Below, in pieces: positions 15,947-23,689 of a stretch of 64,000 nt of DNA. Positions within the stretch are counted from its first letter, which is position 1; each line of letters opens with the position of its first letter. Under the pieces are notes generated by a model. It saw only the letters and a list, made by a program, of their open reading frames with translations, had not been told where the DNA came from and searched no databases. This stretch comes from Clostridiales bacterium (lineage in GTDB: Bacteria > Bacillota > Clostridia > Saccharofermentanales > DTU023). The stretch is from contig SFGY01000001.1 of the NCBI GenBank assembly GCA_004556455.1, positions 124,001-188,000 of the forward strand, given 5' to 3'. A program made the translations under genes and the position numbers.

Positions 15947-16609
15947 ATGAAATATAACAGTGTCGCCGATATTATCGGCCCCGTCATGGTGGGGCCGTCG
16001 AGTTCACATACCGCTGGTGCCGTGCGTATAGGACAGATTGCCAGGGAGATTTATGGCGAACAGCCGGAAACGGCTGCCATCACCTTCTACGGTTCCTTTG
16101 CTCATACCTTTCGTGGCCATGGCACAGATGTCGCTGTAGTTGCAGGTTTGCTCGGCATGAGTACTTTTGACCGGCGCATCCCGGAGGCCCTGAAGCTTGC
16201 CCTTGAGGCCGGCATGAAAGTGACCATTCGTACCAGCGATGAGCGAGTACAGCATCCTAACACCGCCCGTATCCAACTCAATGGCAAGGCAGGAAAACTT
16301 GAGATCATTGGAGTATCAGTGGGCGGAGGTGCGGTTCAGATTATGAATATTGATGGCTATCGCGTCCGCCTCATGGGCGACGTACCCTCCCTGCTCATTA
16401 TGCACCAGGATACAGTCGGTGTCGTTGCCAGTATTACCCAGATGCTCGGCAGTGAACAAATTAACATCGCCCACATGGAACTTTCACGCAAAGCTAAGGG
16501 GAAATCCGCACTTCTGACTCTTGAGGCTGACGGAAAAATTTCCACGGAGCTGCTACTAAAAATTCGCAGCCTGCCTTACATCCAAAAAGTCGTGCAGATT
16601 CAGGTCTGA
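15947..16609 (+). CDS. sdaAB: L-serine dehydratase, iron-sulfur-dependent, beta subunit
   Basis: Regulatory/beta chain of the [4Fe-4S] L-serine ammonia-lyase that converts L-serine to pyruvate and ammonia. The N-terminal region shows IIGPVMVGPSSSHTAGAVRIG, the family substrate-binding motif; the C-terminal ACT domain begins near VGVVASITQMLG. 220 residues is typical. It lies 6 nt after recO and 88 nt before the alpha subunit gene. Confidence 0.96.
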   Translation: MKYNSVADIIGPVMVGPSSSHTAGAVRIGQIAREIYGEQPETAAITFYGSFAHTFRGHGTDVAVVAGLLGMSTFDRRIPEALKLALEAGMKVTIRTSDERVQHPNTARIQLNGKAGKLEIIGVSVGGGAVQIMNIDGYRVRLMGDVPSLLIMHQDTVGVVASITQMLGSEQINIAHMELSRKAKGKSALLTLEADGKISTELLLKIRSLPYIQKVVQIQV

Positions 16610-16697
16610 TGCTGCAAGCCGCGCGAGTTGAACCGGTAGCTGGTCAAGCTGGACAAGTCAGAAAAAATGGAAAAGTAAAAAGTTCGGAGAGTTTAAG

Positions 16698-17639
16698 ATG
16701 TTTAGCTCTGTCAAAGAAATGATTCATGCCTGCCAGGCAGATAATATCCCGGTGTGGGAGCTTGCCCTGCGCAGAGAAGTTGAAGAAGGCGAGCACAGCC
16801 GTGAAGAAATTCTTCAGGATATGAGCCAGAAACTCGATGTCATGGCGGCAGCAGTTGAACGTGGCCTTGAGGGAGTACGCTCGTATTCCGGTCTCTCCGG
16901 AGGGGCCGCCAAACTCATGGAGGATTATCGACAAAGTGGGCGGGGCCTCAGCGGTGACCTCTTTCTTAAGGCTATCAGCTACGCCCTGGCTGTAAACGAG
17001 GTGAACGCCGCGATGGGCATCATCTGCGCCACACCAACGGCCGGATCTGCGGGGGTTGTTCCGGCCATACTCATGGCGGTACGTGATCAACTTGAACTCA
17101 GCCGCGAAGATCAGATTCACTATCTGCTCACTGCCGCTGCTTATGGTCTGGCCATCGGCAATCAGACTTCAATCGCGGGAGCTGAAGGGGGTTGCCAGGC
17201 TGAAGTTGGAGCTGCCTCGGCTATGGCCGCAGCAGCCCTGACCTGGGCTGCCGGAGGCAGTTTAGAGCAGCAGGCCTCAGCCCTGGCCATGGCTTTAATG
17301 AATGTTCTTGGCCTGGTCTGTGATCCCGTGGCCGGCCTTGTCGAAATCCCCTGCATCAAGCGCAATGCCATGGGTGCTGCCAATGCCCTTGCCGCAGCAG
17401 AGATGGCGCTCGCCGGATCTGCCAGCGAAATACCTGCAGACGAAGTGATTGAAGCCATGGGTCGTGTCGGTCACATGCTGCCCTCAGCTCTGCGTGAAAC
17501 CGCCCAGGGCGGCATCGCAGCCACCAAAACGGCGAAACGCTATGCTAAAGCGCTGAAAAAGAGCAAGAAAAAATATCTGAGTGAAGAACAGATGCTGGTC
17601 CCAGGAGAGGGTGGTTCTGACGCCAGCGAGGCAAATTGA
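16698..17639 (+). CDS. sdaAA: L-serine dehydratase, iron-sulfur-dependent, alpha subunit
   Basis: Catalytic chain of the serine dehydratase. Cysteines expected to ligate the [4Fe-4S] cluster are visible in CATPTAGSAG, EGGCQAEVG and CDPVAGLVEIPC. 313 residues is normal; the tail after residue 290 is hydrophilic. With sdaAB it supplies pyruvate from serine, consistent with amino-acid fermentation. Its stop is only 2 nt from the stop of the convergent helicase gene, and no plus-strand terminator is evident beyond it. Confidence 0.96.
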   Translation: MFSSVKEMIHACQADNIPVWELALRREVEEGEHSREEILQDMSQKLDVMAAAVERGLEGVRSYSGLSGGAAKLMEDYRQSGRGLSGDLFLKAISYALAVNEVNAAMGIICATPTAGSAGVVPAILMAVRDQLELSREDQIHYLLTAAAYGLAIGNQTSIAGAEGGCQAEVGAASAMAAAALTWAAGGSLEQQASALAMALMNVLGLVCDPVAGLVEIPCIKRNAMGAANALAAAEMALAGSASEIPADEVIEAMGRVGHMLPSALRETAQGGIAATKTAKRYAKALKKSKKKYLSEEQMLVPGEGGSDASEAN

Positions 17640-17641
17640 GT

Positions 17642-20350
17642 TTAGAGATCTTTACAGTCCTCCCAGAAGGCTGCTATATCCGCGGCAGGGTTCTCATTTT
17701 CATCGAGAAAGCGCGGTTTCCAGTCTTCCGGGATGAGCTGGGCGTAGGGGCTTTGGTTCCAGCGCTTGTCGATGAGCAGAACAAAGCCCCGATCGCTCTC
17801 GCTGCGAATAAGGCGGCCCATAGCCTGTTCAATGCGGTTAAAAGCCGGAAAGACATAGGAAAAAAGGAAACCGCTGCCAAACTTTTCCTCACAATAGCCG
17901 GCCATGAGATTGCGTTCAGGGCTGAGGCCCGGCAGACCTACACCCAGGATGATCAGGCCGGACAGGCGCTCCCCCACGAGGTCTATGCCCTCGTTAAACA
18001 GACTGCCCAGAACGGCAAAAGCGAGCAGACTGCGCTCACCATAGTGCTCAAAACGATTGAGAAAAGCCTGTTTCTGGCGTTCACTCATGCCTCTTGCCTG
18101 GAGCAGAAAATCGGTCTTTTCCGGTCGAATCTGAGCTTTAAGTTCCTGGCGCAGCTTATTCAGATAGGCAAAAGAAGGGCAAAAGATCAGGTAGTTTCCG
18201 GTTTTTTTGGAACAGGCATCAAGGATCATGCGGCAGACTTTGCCGATACTGCGATCCCGCTCTTCATATTTCAGAGAGACTGCTGTGGAAATCAGCAGCA
18301 GACGGTTTTCTGCAGGAAAAGGTGAGGGCAGAAAAAGCTTAAGGGGAGGGTTTTCACGGCGATCCGCACAGAGCAGAGCTTCATAATAGGGAAAAGGTGA
18401 GAGGGTAGCCGAAAAGAATATGATAGGGTGGAGGTCCCGATAAATTTCTGTGATAAAACCCGAGGCTTCAAGACAGAGCAGCCAGAGCTGAAGTTTGCCA
18501 TCGATGATCCGCCCCGCGCAGATATAAGCGTCGTTGAACTTATCTTCGGCGATGCGGTGAAAGTGCAGCAGTTCAAAGAAAATGAGCAGAATCTCCTGAC
18601 GTCCCTCGAAGCTGCGTTGCTCGTCGAGAAAATTTCTAAGAAGAAAGATTTCGCGGCCAAGCTCGAGGATCAAACGATCCGGCTTCTTTTGCAGACCCAG
18701 AAAGTCCGGGCGGACGAACCAGTTTTTTCGCTCGCTCTCCGTCACCAGTGGATTTTCATCCAGAGGGAAGAGCGGGGCTCCGTTTTCGTCGCCCCTGGCC
18801 ATGAGCTCCTCTGTGCTTTTCATCCGGGCTAAGAGAACTTGGGTTTGATCGCTGAGCTTTGTGAAAAAACCGCGGAAAGGCGCGCTTTCGCCCCAGAAAA
18901 GAGCGAGCAGTTTTTCGAGACTTTTGCTGCTGAGCGAAGCCGAATACATGCTGCGGCTGCGGCGCGGCAGATTGTGGGCTTCATCAATGAGAATAGCAAC
19001 AGGCGCTTCGCTTTCCTCATCAAAAAAGCGGCGAAGCCGAATGCGGGGATCAAAAACATGATTATAATCACCGATGATTATGTCGCAGGTAAAGGCCATG
19101 TCCAAAGAGAGCTCAAAGGGACAAAGTTCATGGCGACGGGCCGTTTCGCTGATGCGCTCCGGGCTTAGCTCTTCAACTTTAAGCAGTTCGGAGATGGCGT
19201 CAGGCAGCCGGTCGTAGTAATTAAGAGCGTAGGGGCAAAGCGATTGATCACAGAAAAGCTGAGGAGCCAGACACAGGTCTTCCTTAGGCTTGAGGGTCAG
19301 GCTGCGGATCAGGGCTCCGGCTTCGCGCAGATCACGCAGAGCTGCTTCGACGACCAGACGCGTCGAACGCATGGCTGTGGCATAGAAGAGCCTTTTAACA
19401 TAACCTGCGGACAGACCTTTGAGGGCAGCATAGAGGACGGCCATGGTTTTGCCGATGCCCGTGGGGGCCTGTACGAAGAGGACGCCTTTGTCGCGGAGAC
19501 AGGCCAAACTCTCCCTCATCATATTTTCCTGTCCGCTGCGCAGCTTTTCATAAGGAAAGCGCAGTGATCTCAGGGAGGCGTCCCGGCGCTGCTGCCAGAG
19601 AATGAGGTTGGAAATACGTTCAAGATAGGTTGTGGCAGCGTGGTGGCAAAATTTCAGGGCATCTTCTGCGGCCAGGATCTTTGTTTTTTCAAGATAAAAT
19701 TCTTCATCGACAGAAACATAGACAAGAAGAAGTTTGAACTGCCCAGGCTCCGTGTGCGCCGAAGATCCTGCCTCATTGGTGTCTGCATCCAGCAGCTCAT
19801 GGTGATTCTGTCCGCCTTGCCTGTGGTCATTATCCGCAACAGTACCTGCACCTGCGGCCAGCAGCTCGTTGTAACCTTGCTCGCGTGGCTTACTGTCATC
19901 TATTTGAACAGTGCCTGCGGCCAGGAGGCCGGCATAGAGTTCAGCCTGTGCCCAATGAACCTCCACACCCTCTTCTGGAATAAAATCTGCTTTACCGCGG
20001 AAAGATTTAATTTCTGCGATGACCGTTTCGTCCCCCCGGTGTAGGATGAGATCGGCCCGACCGCGCAGCAATAAGTGGTAATTTTCACCTTCGATCATTG
20101 TGGAAAGGCTGTATTCAGGACTAAAGTCATAACTGCCCCAGGTTTCAGAGGCAGCCAGAAGTCGCAAAGCTTTTTGATGGGCACGTATGCCTTCAATACC
20201 TTCGACCCCGCCATAGATGGCCGGAGCCAGACCTCCCCGGCGATAGAGCAGTTCAGCCAGGCGGCGTACAGAAATACTAAGCTCCGGCTTTTGGCCGGAT
20301 GTTTTTTGCTCGCTGGTCTTATTGGCTTGCTCCAGGTTTTTTTCTGTCAT
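17642..20350 (-). CDS. PD-(D/E)XK nuclease-XPD/DinG-type helicase fusion
   Basis: Probable DNA repair helicase of superfamily 2 with an N-terminal nuclease-like domain, about 902 residues. The N-terminal part (about 60-200) carries a PD-(D/E)XK pattern: LLRGRADLILHRG, then VIAEIKSF, then WAQAELYAGLL. Helicase motifs follow: PTGIGKTMAV (Walker A), four spaced cysteines in CLAPQLFCDQSLCPYAL and HELCPF that could hold an iron-sulfur cluster, ILIDEAHN (DEAH box), and late QAMGRLIRSESDRG (motif VI). A ~50-residue insert carrying two imperfect ~22-residue repeats sits just after the nuclease motifs. The frame opens at 20419, but ATG 20350 has CAGGAG 7 nt upstream, while a TATAAT overlaps the first ATG. 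Confidence 0.88.
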   Translation of the reverse strand: MTEKNLEQANKTSEQKTSGQKPELSISVRRLAELLYRRGGLAPAIYGGVEGIEGIRAHQKALRLLAASETWGSYDFSPEYSLSTMIEGENYHLLLRGRADLILHRGDETVIAEIKSFRGKADFIPEEGVEVHWAQAELYAGLLAAGTVQIDDSKPREQGYNELLAAGAGTVADNDHRQGGQNHHELLDADTNEAGSSAHTEPGQFKLLLVYVSVDEEFYLEKTKILAAEDALKFCHHAATTYLERISNLILWQQRRDASLRSLRFPYEKLRSGQENMMRESLACLRDKGVLFVQAPTGIGKTMAVLYAALKGLSAGYVKRLFYATAMRSTRLVVEAALRDLREAGALIRSLTLKPKEDLCLAPQLFCDQSLCPYALNYYDRLPDAISELLKVEELSPERISETARRHELCPFELSLDMAFTCDIIIGDYNHVFDPRIRLRRFFDEESEAPVAILIDEAHNLPRRSRSMYSASLSSKSLEKLLALFWGESAPFRGFFTKLSDQTQVLLARMKSTEELMARGDENGAPLFPLDENPLVTESERKNWFVRPDFLGLQKKPDRLILELGREIFLLRNFLDEQRSFEGRQEILLIFFELLHFHRIAEDKFNDAYICAGRIIDGKLQLWLLCLEASGFITEIYRDLHPIIFFSATLSPFPYYEALLCADRRENPPLKLFLPSPFPAENRLLLISTAVSLKYEERDRSIGKVCRMILDACSKKTGNYLIFCPSFAYLNKLRQELKAQIRPEKTDFLLQARGMSERQKQAFLNRFEHYGERSLLAFAVLGSLFNEGIDLVGERLSGLIILGVGLPGLSPERNLMAGYCEEKFGSGFLFSYVFPAFNRIEQAMGRLIRSESDRGFVLLIDKRWNQSPYAQLIPEDWKPRFLDENENPAADIAAFWEDCKDL

Positions 20351-20396
20351 GACTGGCTCCTGCTGTTTTCTCTGCAAAGATTTTTTCAATGGGGTC

Positions 20397-20425
20397 TTGC
20401 TTTTTTTATTTTGCTCCATTATAGT
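20397..20425 (+). promoter_or_regulatory. promoter of tRNA-Leu
   Basis: TTGCTT at 20397-20402, 17 nt, then TATAGT at 20420-20425, placing transcription start about 5 nt before the tRNA. The complementary strand holds TATAAT at 20423-20418, which could serve the divergent helicase gene from the same bases. Confidence 0.65.
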
Positions 20426-20436
20426 ATCAAAGCGAC

Positions 20437-20523
20437 GCGGAAATGGCGGAATTGGCAGACGCGCTAGCTTCAGGTGCTAGTGGCAGCAATGTCGTGCAGG
20501 TTCAAGTCCTGTTTTCCGCACCA
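20437..20523 (+). tRNA. tRNA-Leu (anticodon CAG)
   Basis: Eighty-seven-base class II tRNA with a 7-bp acceptor stem (GCGGAAA/TTTCCGC), anticodon stem CTAGC/GCTAG around a loop with CAG, a long variable arm as expected for leucine, T loop TTCAAGT, and an encoded CCA end. Decodes CTG. Confidence 0.96.
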
Positions 20524-20529
20524 GCAGAG

Positions 20530-20557
20530 GACGGATCTCCGGATCCGTCTTTTTTTA
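20530..20557 (+). terminator. terminator of tRNA-Leu
   Basis: Stem GACGGATC (20530-20537)/GATCCGTC (20542-20549) with a TCCG loop and a run of T immediately after the tRNA CCA end. A TATAAT at 20561-20566 that could be a -10 for murD follows, though its -35 would fall in the terminator. Confidence 0.88.
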
Positions 20558-20593
20558 TTGTATAATAAGCAAAGTACGTTCCCGGAGGCAGAT

Positions 20594-22021
20594 ATGCAAG
20601 AAAATCCTCTCCAGTCTTTTCTGAATTTTTGTAAAAATAAGCGTATTGCTGTTCTCGGAATGGGTATCAGTAATCGCCCTCTTGTGCGTCTGCTGCTTCA
20701 TGCTGGGCTGGAGACTGAACTCTTTGACCGCAAGGAAGCCGTCAACTTCAAGAGCTTCCTGGATGAGCTGAAAGAGGAGGATCATGAGCCTCCTGCTCAT
20801 TTTGGCACCGATTATCTTTCGGAGCTTAAAAATTTTGACCTGATTTTCCGCACCCCCTTTCTTCGTCCTGATACGCCGGAACTTCTGGCCGAGAAGAAAC
20901 GCGGAGCCATCATCAGCTCCGAGATGGAAGCCTTTTTGAGCTATTGCCCTGCAGAAGTTTGTGCAGTCACCGGGAGTGATGGCAAAAGCACCACGGCGAC
21001 ACTCATGGCCAGAATGTTGAAGGCGGGAGGCTACACCACTTTTCTTGGAGGAAATATCGGGACACCGCTGCTCGACCAGCTGGCATCCATCAGAGCCGAG
21101 GATAAAGTGGTTCTTGAGCTGAGTTCGTTTCAACTCCTCAGCATGAGCCAGAGTCCGCAGCGTTCCGTTGTGACCAATATCAGCCCCAATCATCTCGATA
21201 TGCATAAGAGCTACGCGGAATACGTTCATGCCAAAAAAAATATTTATCTTCACCAGCATCTTAATGATCGACTGGTGCTGAATGGCACATCTGATTTTTG
21301 CGCAGAGATGGCAGCAGAAGCTCGCGGCCGTCTCGTTTGGGCTGAACACCGGCCCTTTGGCACAGCCCCGCTTTACGGTTTGGAAGGGGATACGCTGTAT
21401 TTTCAGGCGGAGCCCACAGCTCCCAAAGAGGACTTGCTCCAGCGCAGAGATTTGCTCTTGCCCGGCCGCTACAATGCCGTTAATGTGCTGGCGGCTTTTG
21501 CCGCTGTTGATGGGCTTGTCAGCAGTTCGGAACTGCGGCAGGCTGTAAAAGATTTTAAGGGTGTCGAACACAGGGTCGAACTGATTGCGGAAGCCCGCGG
21601 GCTTCGCTATTACGACAGCTCTATCGACAGTTCACCTAACCGCAGTCTGCATACGCTCTCGGCCTTTCGCGAACAGGGAGTTCCTGTGGTCATGATCTGC
21701 GGAGGCAAGGACAAAAACTGCCTCTATGACGGTCTCGGTCCGGCCATACTGGACAGCTGCCGGGGGATCATATTCTGTGGGGCCAATGCGCCTTTGATTC
21801 GTGCCGACATTGAAAAGGCTCTCCGGGAAAGGTCCCAGACAGACTTCCCCATGGCCGCTGCAGCTGACTATAAGGAAGCACTTAAGCTGGCGGACGGTAT
21901 AGCTCAGCCGGGAGATGCCATTTTGCTGTCACCGGCCGGAACCTCTTTTGACCGTTTTGCTAACTTCAATGAACGGGGAGAGGTTTTTAAGGCAGAGGTG
22001 AGAAGGCATCTGAAGGAGTGA
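20594..22021 (+). CDS. murD: UDP-N-acetylmuramoylalanine--D-glutamate ligase
   Basis: Adds D-glutamate to UDP-MurNAc-L-Ala in peptidoglycan precursor synthesis. N-terminal Rossmann-like domain (VLGMGISNRPL), ATP-binding P-loop in VTGSDGKSTTATLMARM, then SPNHLDMHKSYAEYVHAKKNI and the C-terminal YDSSIDSSPNRSLHTLSAF. The P-loop reads SDGKSTT and the C-terminal motif DSSIDSSP rather than the textbook TNGKTT and DSKATNP; I take this as a Clostridia-type variant, from memory. 475 residues. ATG 20594 follows GGAGG by 5 nt; in-frame upstream starts fall inside tRNA-Leu and are rejected. Confidence 0.92.
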   Translation: MQENPLQSFLNFCKNKRIAVLGMGISNRPLVRLLLHAGLETELFDRKEAVNFKSFLDELKEEDHEPPAHFGTDYLSELKNFDLIFRTPFLRPDTPELLAEKKRGAIISSEMEAFLSYCPAEVCAVTGSDGKSTTATLMARMLKAGGYTTFLGGNIGTPLLDQLASIRAEDKVVLELSSFQLLSMSQSPQRSVVTNISPNHLDMHKSYAEYVHAKKNIYLHQHLNDRLVLNGTSDFCAEMAAEARGRLVWAEHRPFGTAPLYGLEGDTLYFQAEPTAPKEDLLQRRDLLLPGRYNAVNVLAAFAAVDGLVSSSELRQAVKDFKGVEHRVELIAEARGLRYYDSSIDSSPNRSLHTLSAFREQGVPVVMICGGKDKNCLYDGLGPAILDSCRGIIFCGANAPLIRADIEKALRERSQTDFPMAAAADYKEALKLADGIAQPGDAILLSPAGTSFDRFANFNERGEVFKAEVRRHLKE

Positions 22022-22078
22022 ATCTGAATGCAATGGCAGAGTTAGTTTCTTTACCAATTGGATTCAAGGAGTAAGAGC

Positions 22079-23179
22079 ATGAAAAAAAGTGCGTTAAGTG
22101 AGTATTTTCCCCTGATTGCCGTGATTTTTCTGGCCATTCTTGTCCTGGTCAAAATTGACAGTATCTGGGCTTTTATGGATCGTCTCTTCACTTTGCTTCT
22201 GCCTTTCTGGTATGCCCTGATTCTCTATTACGTCTTCGCCAGGCCTATAAGATTTTTGACCAAAAGCTTCCATAAACTGCCTTTATTTGCGAAGGGACAG
22301 AGGGCGAAAATTCCAGCTGTTCTCATTACTTATGGCCTCTTCATCGGCTTTGTCGCCATGGTTGTTCTGCTTGTCGTGCCGAGCTTTCAGCGCAATCTGA
22401 CCGATTTTTTCATCAACTTTCAGTACTATGTCAACAGTCTGAATCGCCTGACCAGTAATTTGACGGAGCTTCTGCAGGAAAAGAAAATCGATCCGGCTTT
22501 TATTAATAACTTACAGCAGCGCTTTTCAGAAATCGGTGGAACCATCACGAGTTTTGGCCTCAATTTTGCCCGCGGCCTTGTCAGCAATCTTGCCTCGCTG
22601 ATTGGCAATTTCTTCCTGGCTCTGATACTCAGTGTCTACCTGATCATTGGTGACGAGAGTATACGCAGTCGTGTAAAACGCCTTCTCACAGCGCTGAGCG
22701 GCAGTTCTGAAAGTTGGACAATGCACGTTGCCCGTCTGGCCGATGAAACATTTTACGCCTACTTTTATGTTCAGCTCACTGAAGCCATTCTGCTCAGCCT
22801 GCTTTGTTTTATTGTCTTCCATATTCTGCAGATCCCCTATACCGTTGTCCTGAGCGTTATTATCATGTTTATGGGCATGGTTCCTGTTGTTGGCGCCTGG
22901 CTGGCGGCATTTGTCGGGGCTGCCCTTATTTTTCTGGTCAGTCCGGGGAAATTACTGCTATTTCTCGTTGCCTATATCCTCACGCAGCAGATTGAGGGCA
23001 ATGTGATTTATCCAAAACGGGTGGGCACGCGCATCGGTCTTCCGGGCCTTCTGGTGATTTTGGCCGTGCTTTTGGGAGGCGGTTTTGGTGGGGTCAATGG
23101 CGCTCTTTTTGCTGTCCCTCTCGTTTCCATTCTCTATCAGCTGGTCAAAGAATGGACTGAGGCAAGAGAACTTGCTTAA
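22079..23179 (+). CDS. AI-2E-family transporter / PerM-like permease
   Basis: Integral membrane protein of 366 residues with about eight predicted membrane segments and the hydrophilic region typical of Pfam AI-2E_transport around residues 100-190. The most diagnostic part is the C-terminal third: LTQQIEGNVIYPKRVGTRIGLPGLLVIL and GGVNGALFAVPLVS. Members include exporters and sodium/proton antiporters, so the substrate is not known. ATG 22079 is preceded by AAGGAG at 7 nt. Confidence 0.85.
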   Translation: MKKSALSEYFPLIAVIFLAILVLVKIDSIWAFMDRLFTLLLPFWYALILYYVFARPIRFLTKSFHKLPLFAKGQRAKIPAVLITYGLFIGFVAMVVLLVVPSFQRNLTDFFINFQYYVNSLNRLTSNLTELLQEKKIDPAFINNLQQRFSEIGGTITSFGLNFARGLVSNLASLIGNFFLALILSVYLIIGDESIRSRVKRLLTALSGSSESWTMHVARLADETFYAYFYVQLTEAILLSLLCFIVFHILQIPYTVVLSVIIMFMGMVPVVGAWLAAFVGAALIFLVSPGKLLLFLVAYILTQQIEGNVIYPKRVGTRIGLPGLLVILAVLLGGGFGGVNGALFAVPLVSILYQLVKEWTEARELA

Positions 23180-23275
23180 CCCCTCCATAGGTGATAAAAT
23201 TCTCTGGATTGACCGATTGCTCAGCCTGTGGACAAGCGCCCTGCCTTAGCTATCGGATTCTTAAGGAGATTTATC

Positions 23276-23539
23276 ATGGACAAAGAGAAGAAACAAAGCA
23301 TCATTCAGGAGTATGCCACCAGGGAAGGCGACACTGGTTCGCCGGAAGTTCAGATCGCACTGCTGACTGAACGAATTAACCACCTGACTGAACATCTGCA
23401 GAGCCATAATAACGATCACCATTCCAGACGTGGGCTTCTGATGATGGTAGGTAAGAGACGCGGGCTGCTGGACTACCTTTCAAGAGTTGACATCGAACGC
23501 TATCGTAGTTTGATTTCCCGCCTGAATCTGAGAAAGTAA
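23276..23539 (+). CDS. rpsO: 30S ribosomal protein S15
   Basis: Small-subunit protein binding the central domain of 16S rRNA. All 87 residues match: REGDTGSPEVQIALLTERI, LTEHLQSHNNDHHSRRGL and VGKRRGLLDYL. ATG 23276 follows AAGGAG by about 8 nt; the longer upstream frame lacks a ribosome-binding site. A terminator follows and pnp lies downstream, the classical rpsO-pnp order. Confidence 0.98.
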   Translation: MDKEKKQSIIQEYATREGDTGSPEVQIALLTERINHLTEHLQSHNNDHHSRRGLLMMVGKRRGLLDYLSRVDIERYRSLISRLNLRK

Positions 23540-23542
23540 AAC

Positions 23543-23577
23543 AAAAAAGGCGGATGAGAATTCATTCGCCTTTTTTT
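23543..23577 (+). terminator. terminator after rpsO
   Basis: A-tract then stem AGGCGGATGA/TCATTCGCCT with a GAAT loop and seven T. It separates rpsO from the pnp leader. Confidence 0.88.
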
Positions 23578-23580
23578 ATC

Positions 23581-23673
23581 GGTACAGGCTGTGGGTCGTA
23601 GATTGCGGTCCTCATGCCCATTCAGCATTTTTGCAGAGAGGAGAGCCGGAATCTACAAGCTACCGTCTGTACC
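23581..23673 (+). promoter_or_regulatory. long hairpin in the pnp leader
   Basis: GGTACAG (23581-23587) pairs with CTGTACC (23667-23673), and GTAGATT (23598-23604) with AATCTAC (23650-23656), with further pairing inside, giving a ~93-nt hairpin that ends just before the Shine-Dalgarno (GGAGG 23681-23685). A long hairpin at this position recalls the E. coli pnp leader, which is cleaved by RNase III and degraded by PNPase for autoregulation. Confidence 0.65.
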
Positions 23674-23689
23674 GTAATCTGGAGGAAAA

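Noticed and set aside
20474..20593. 40 extra N-terminal residues of MurD
   Set aside because: They would be read from inside tRNA-Leu and its terminator; ATG 20594 has a proper SD.
20555..21571. 338-codon open frame on the minus strand opposite murD
   Set aside because: Fully covered by the certain murD gene; Cys/His/Gln-rich composition typical of antisense translation and no family match.
23228..23275. 16-residue extension of S15
   Set aside because: The canonical S15 N-terminus starts at ATG 23276, directly after AAGGAG.
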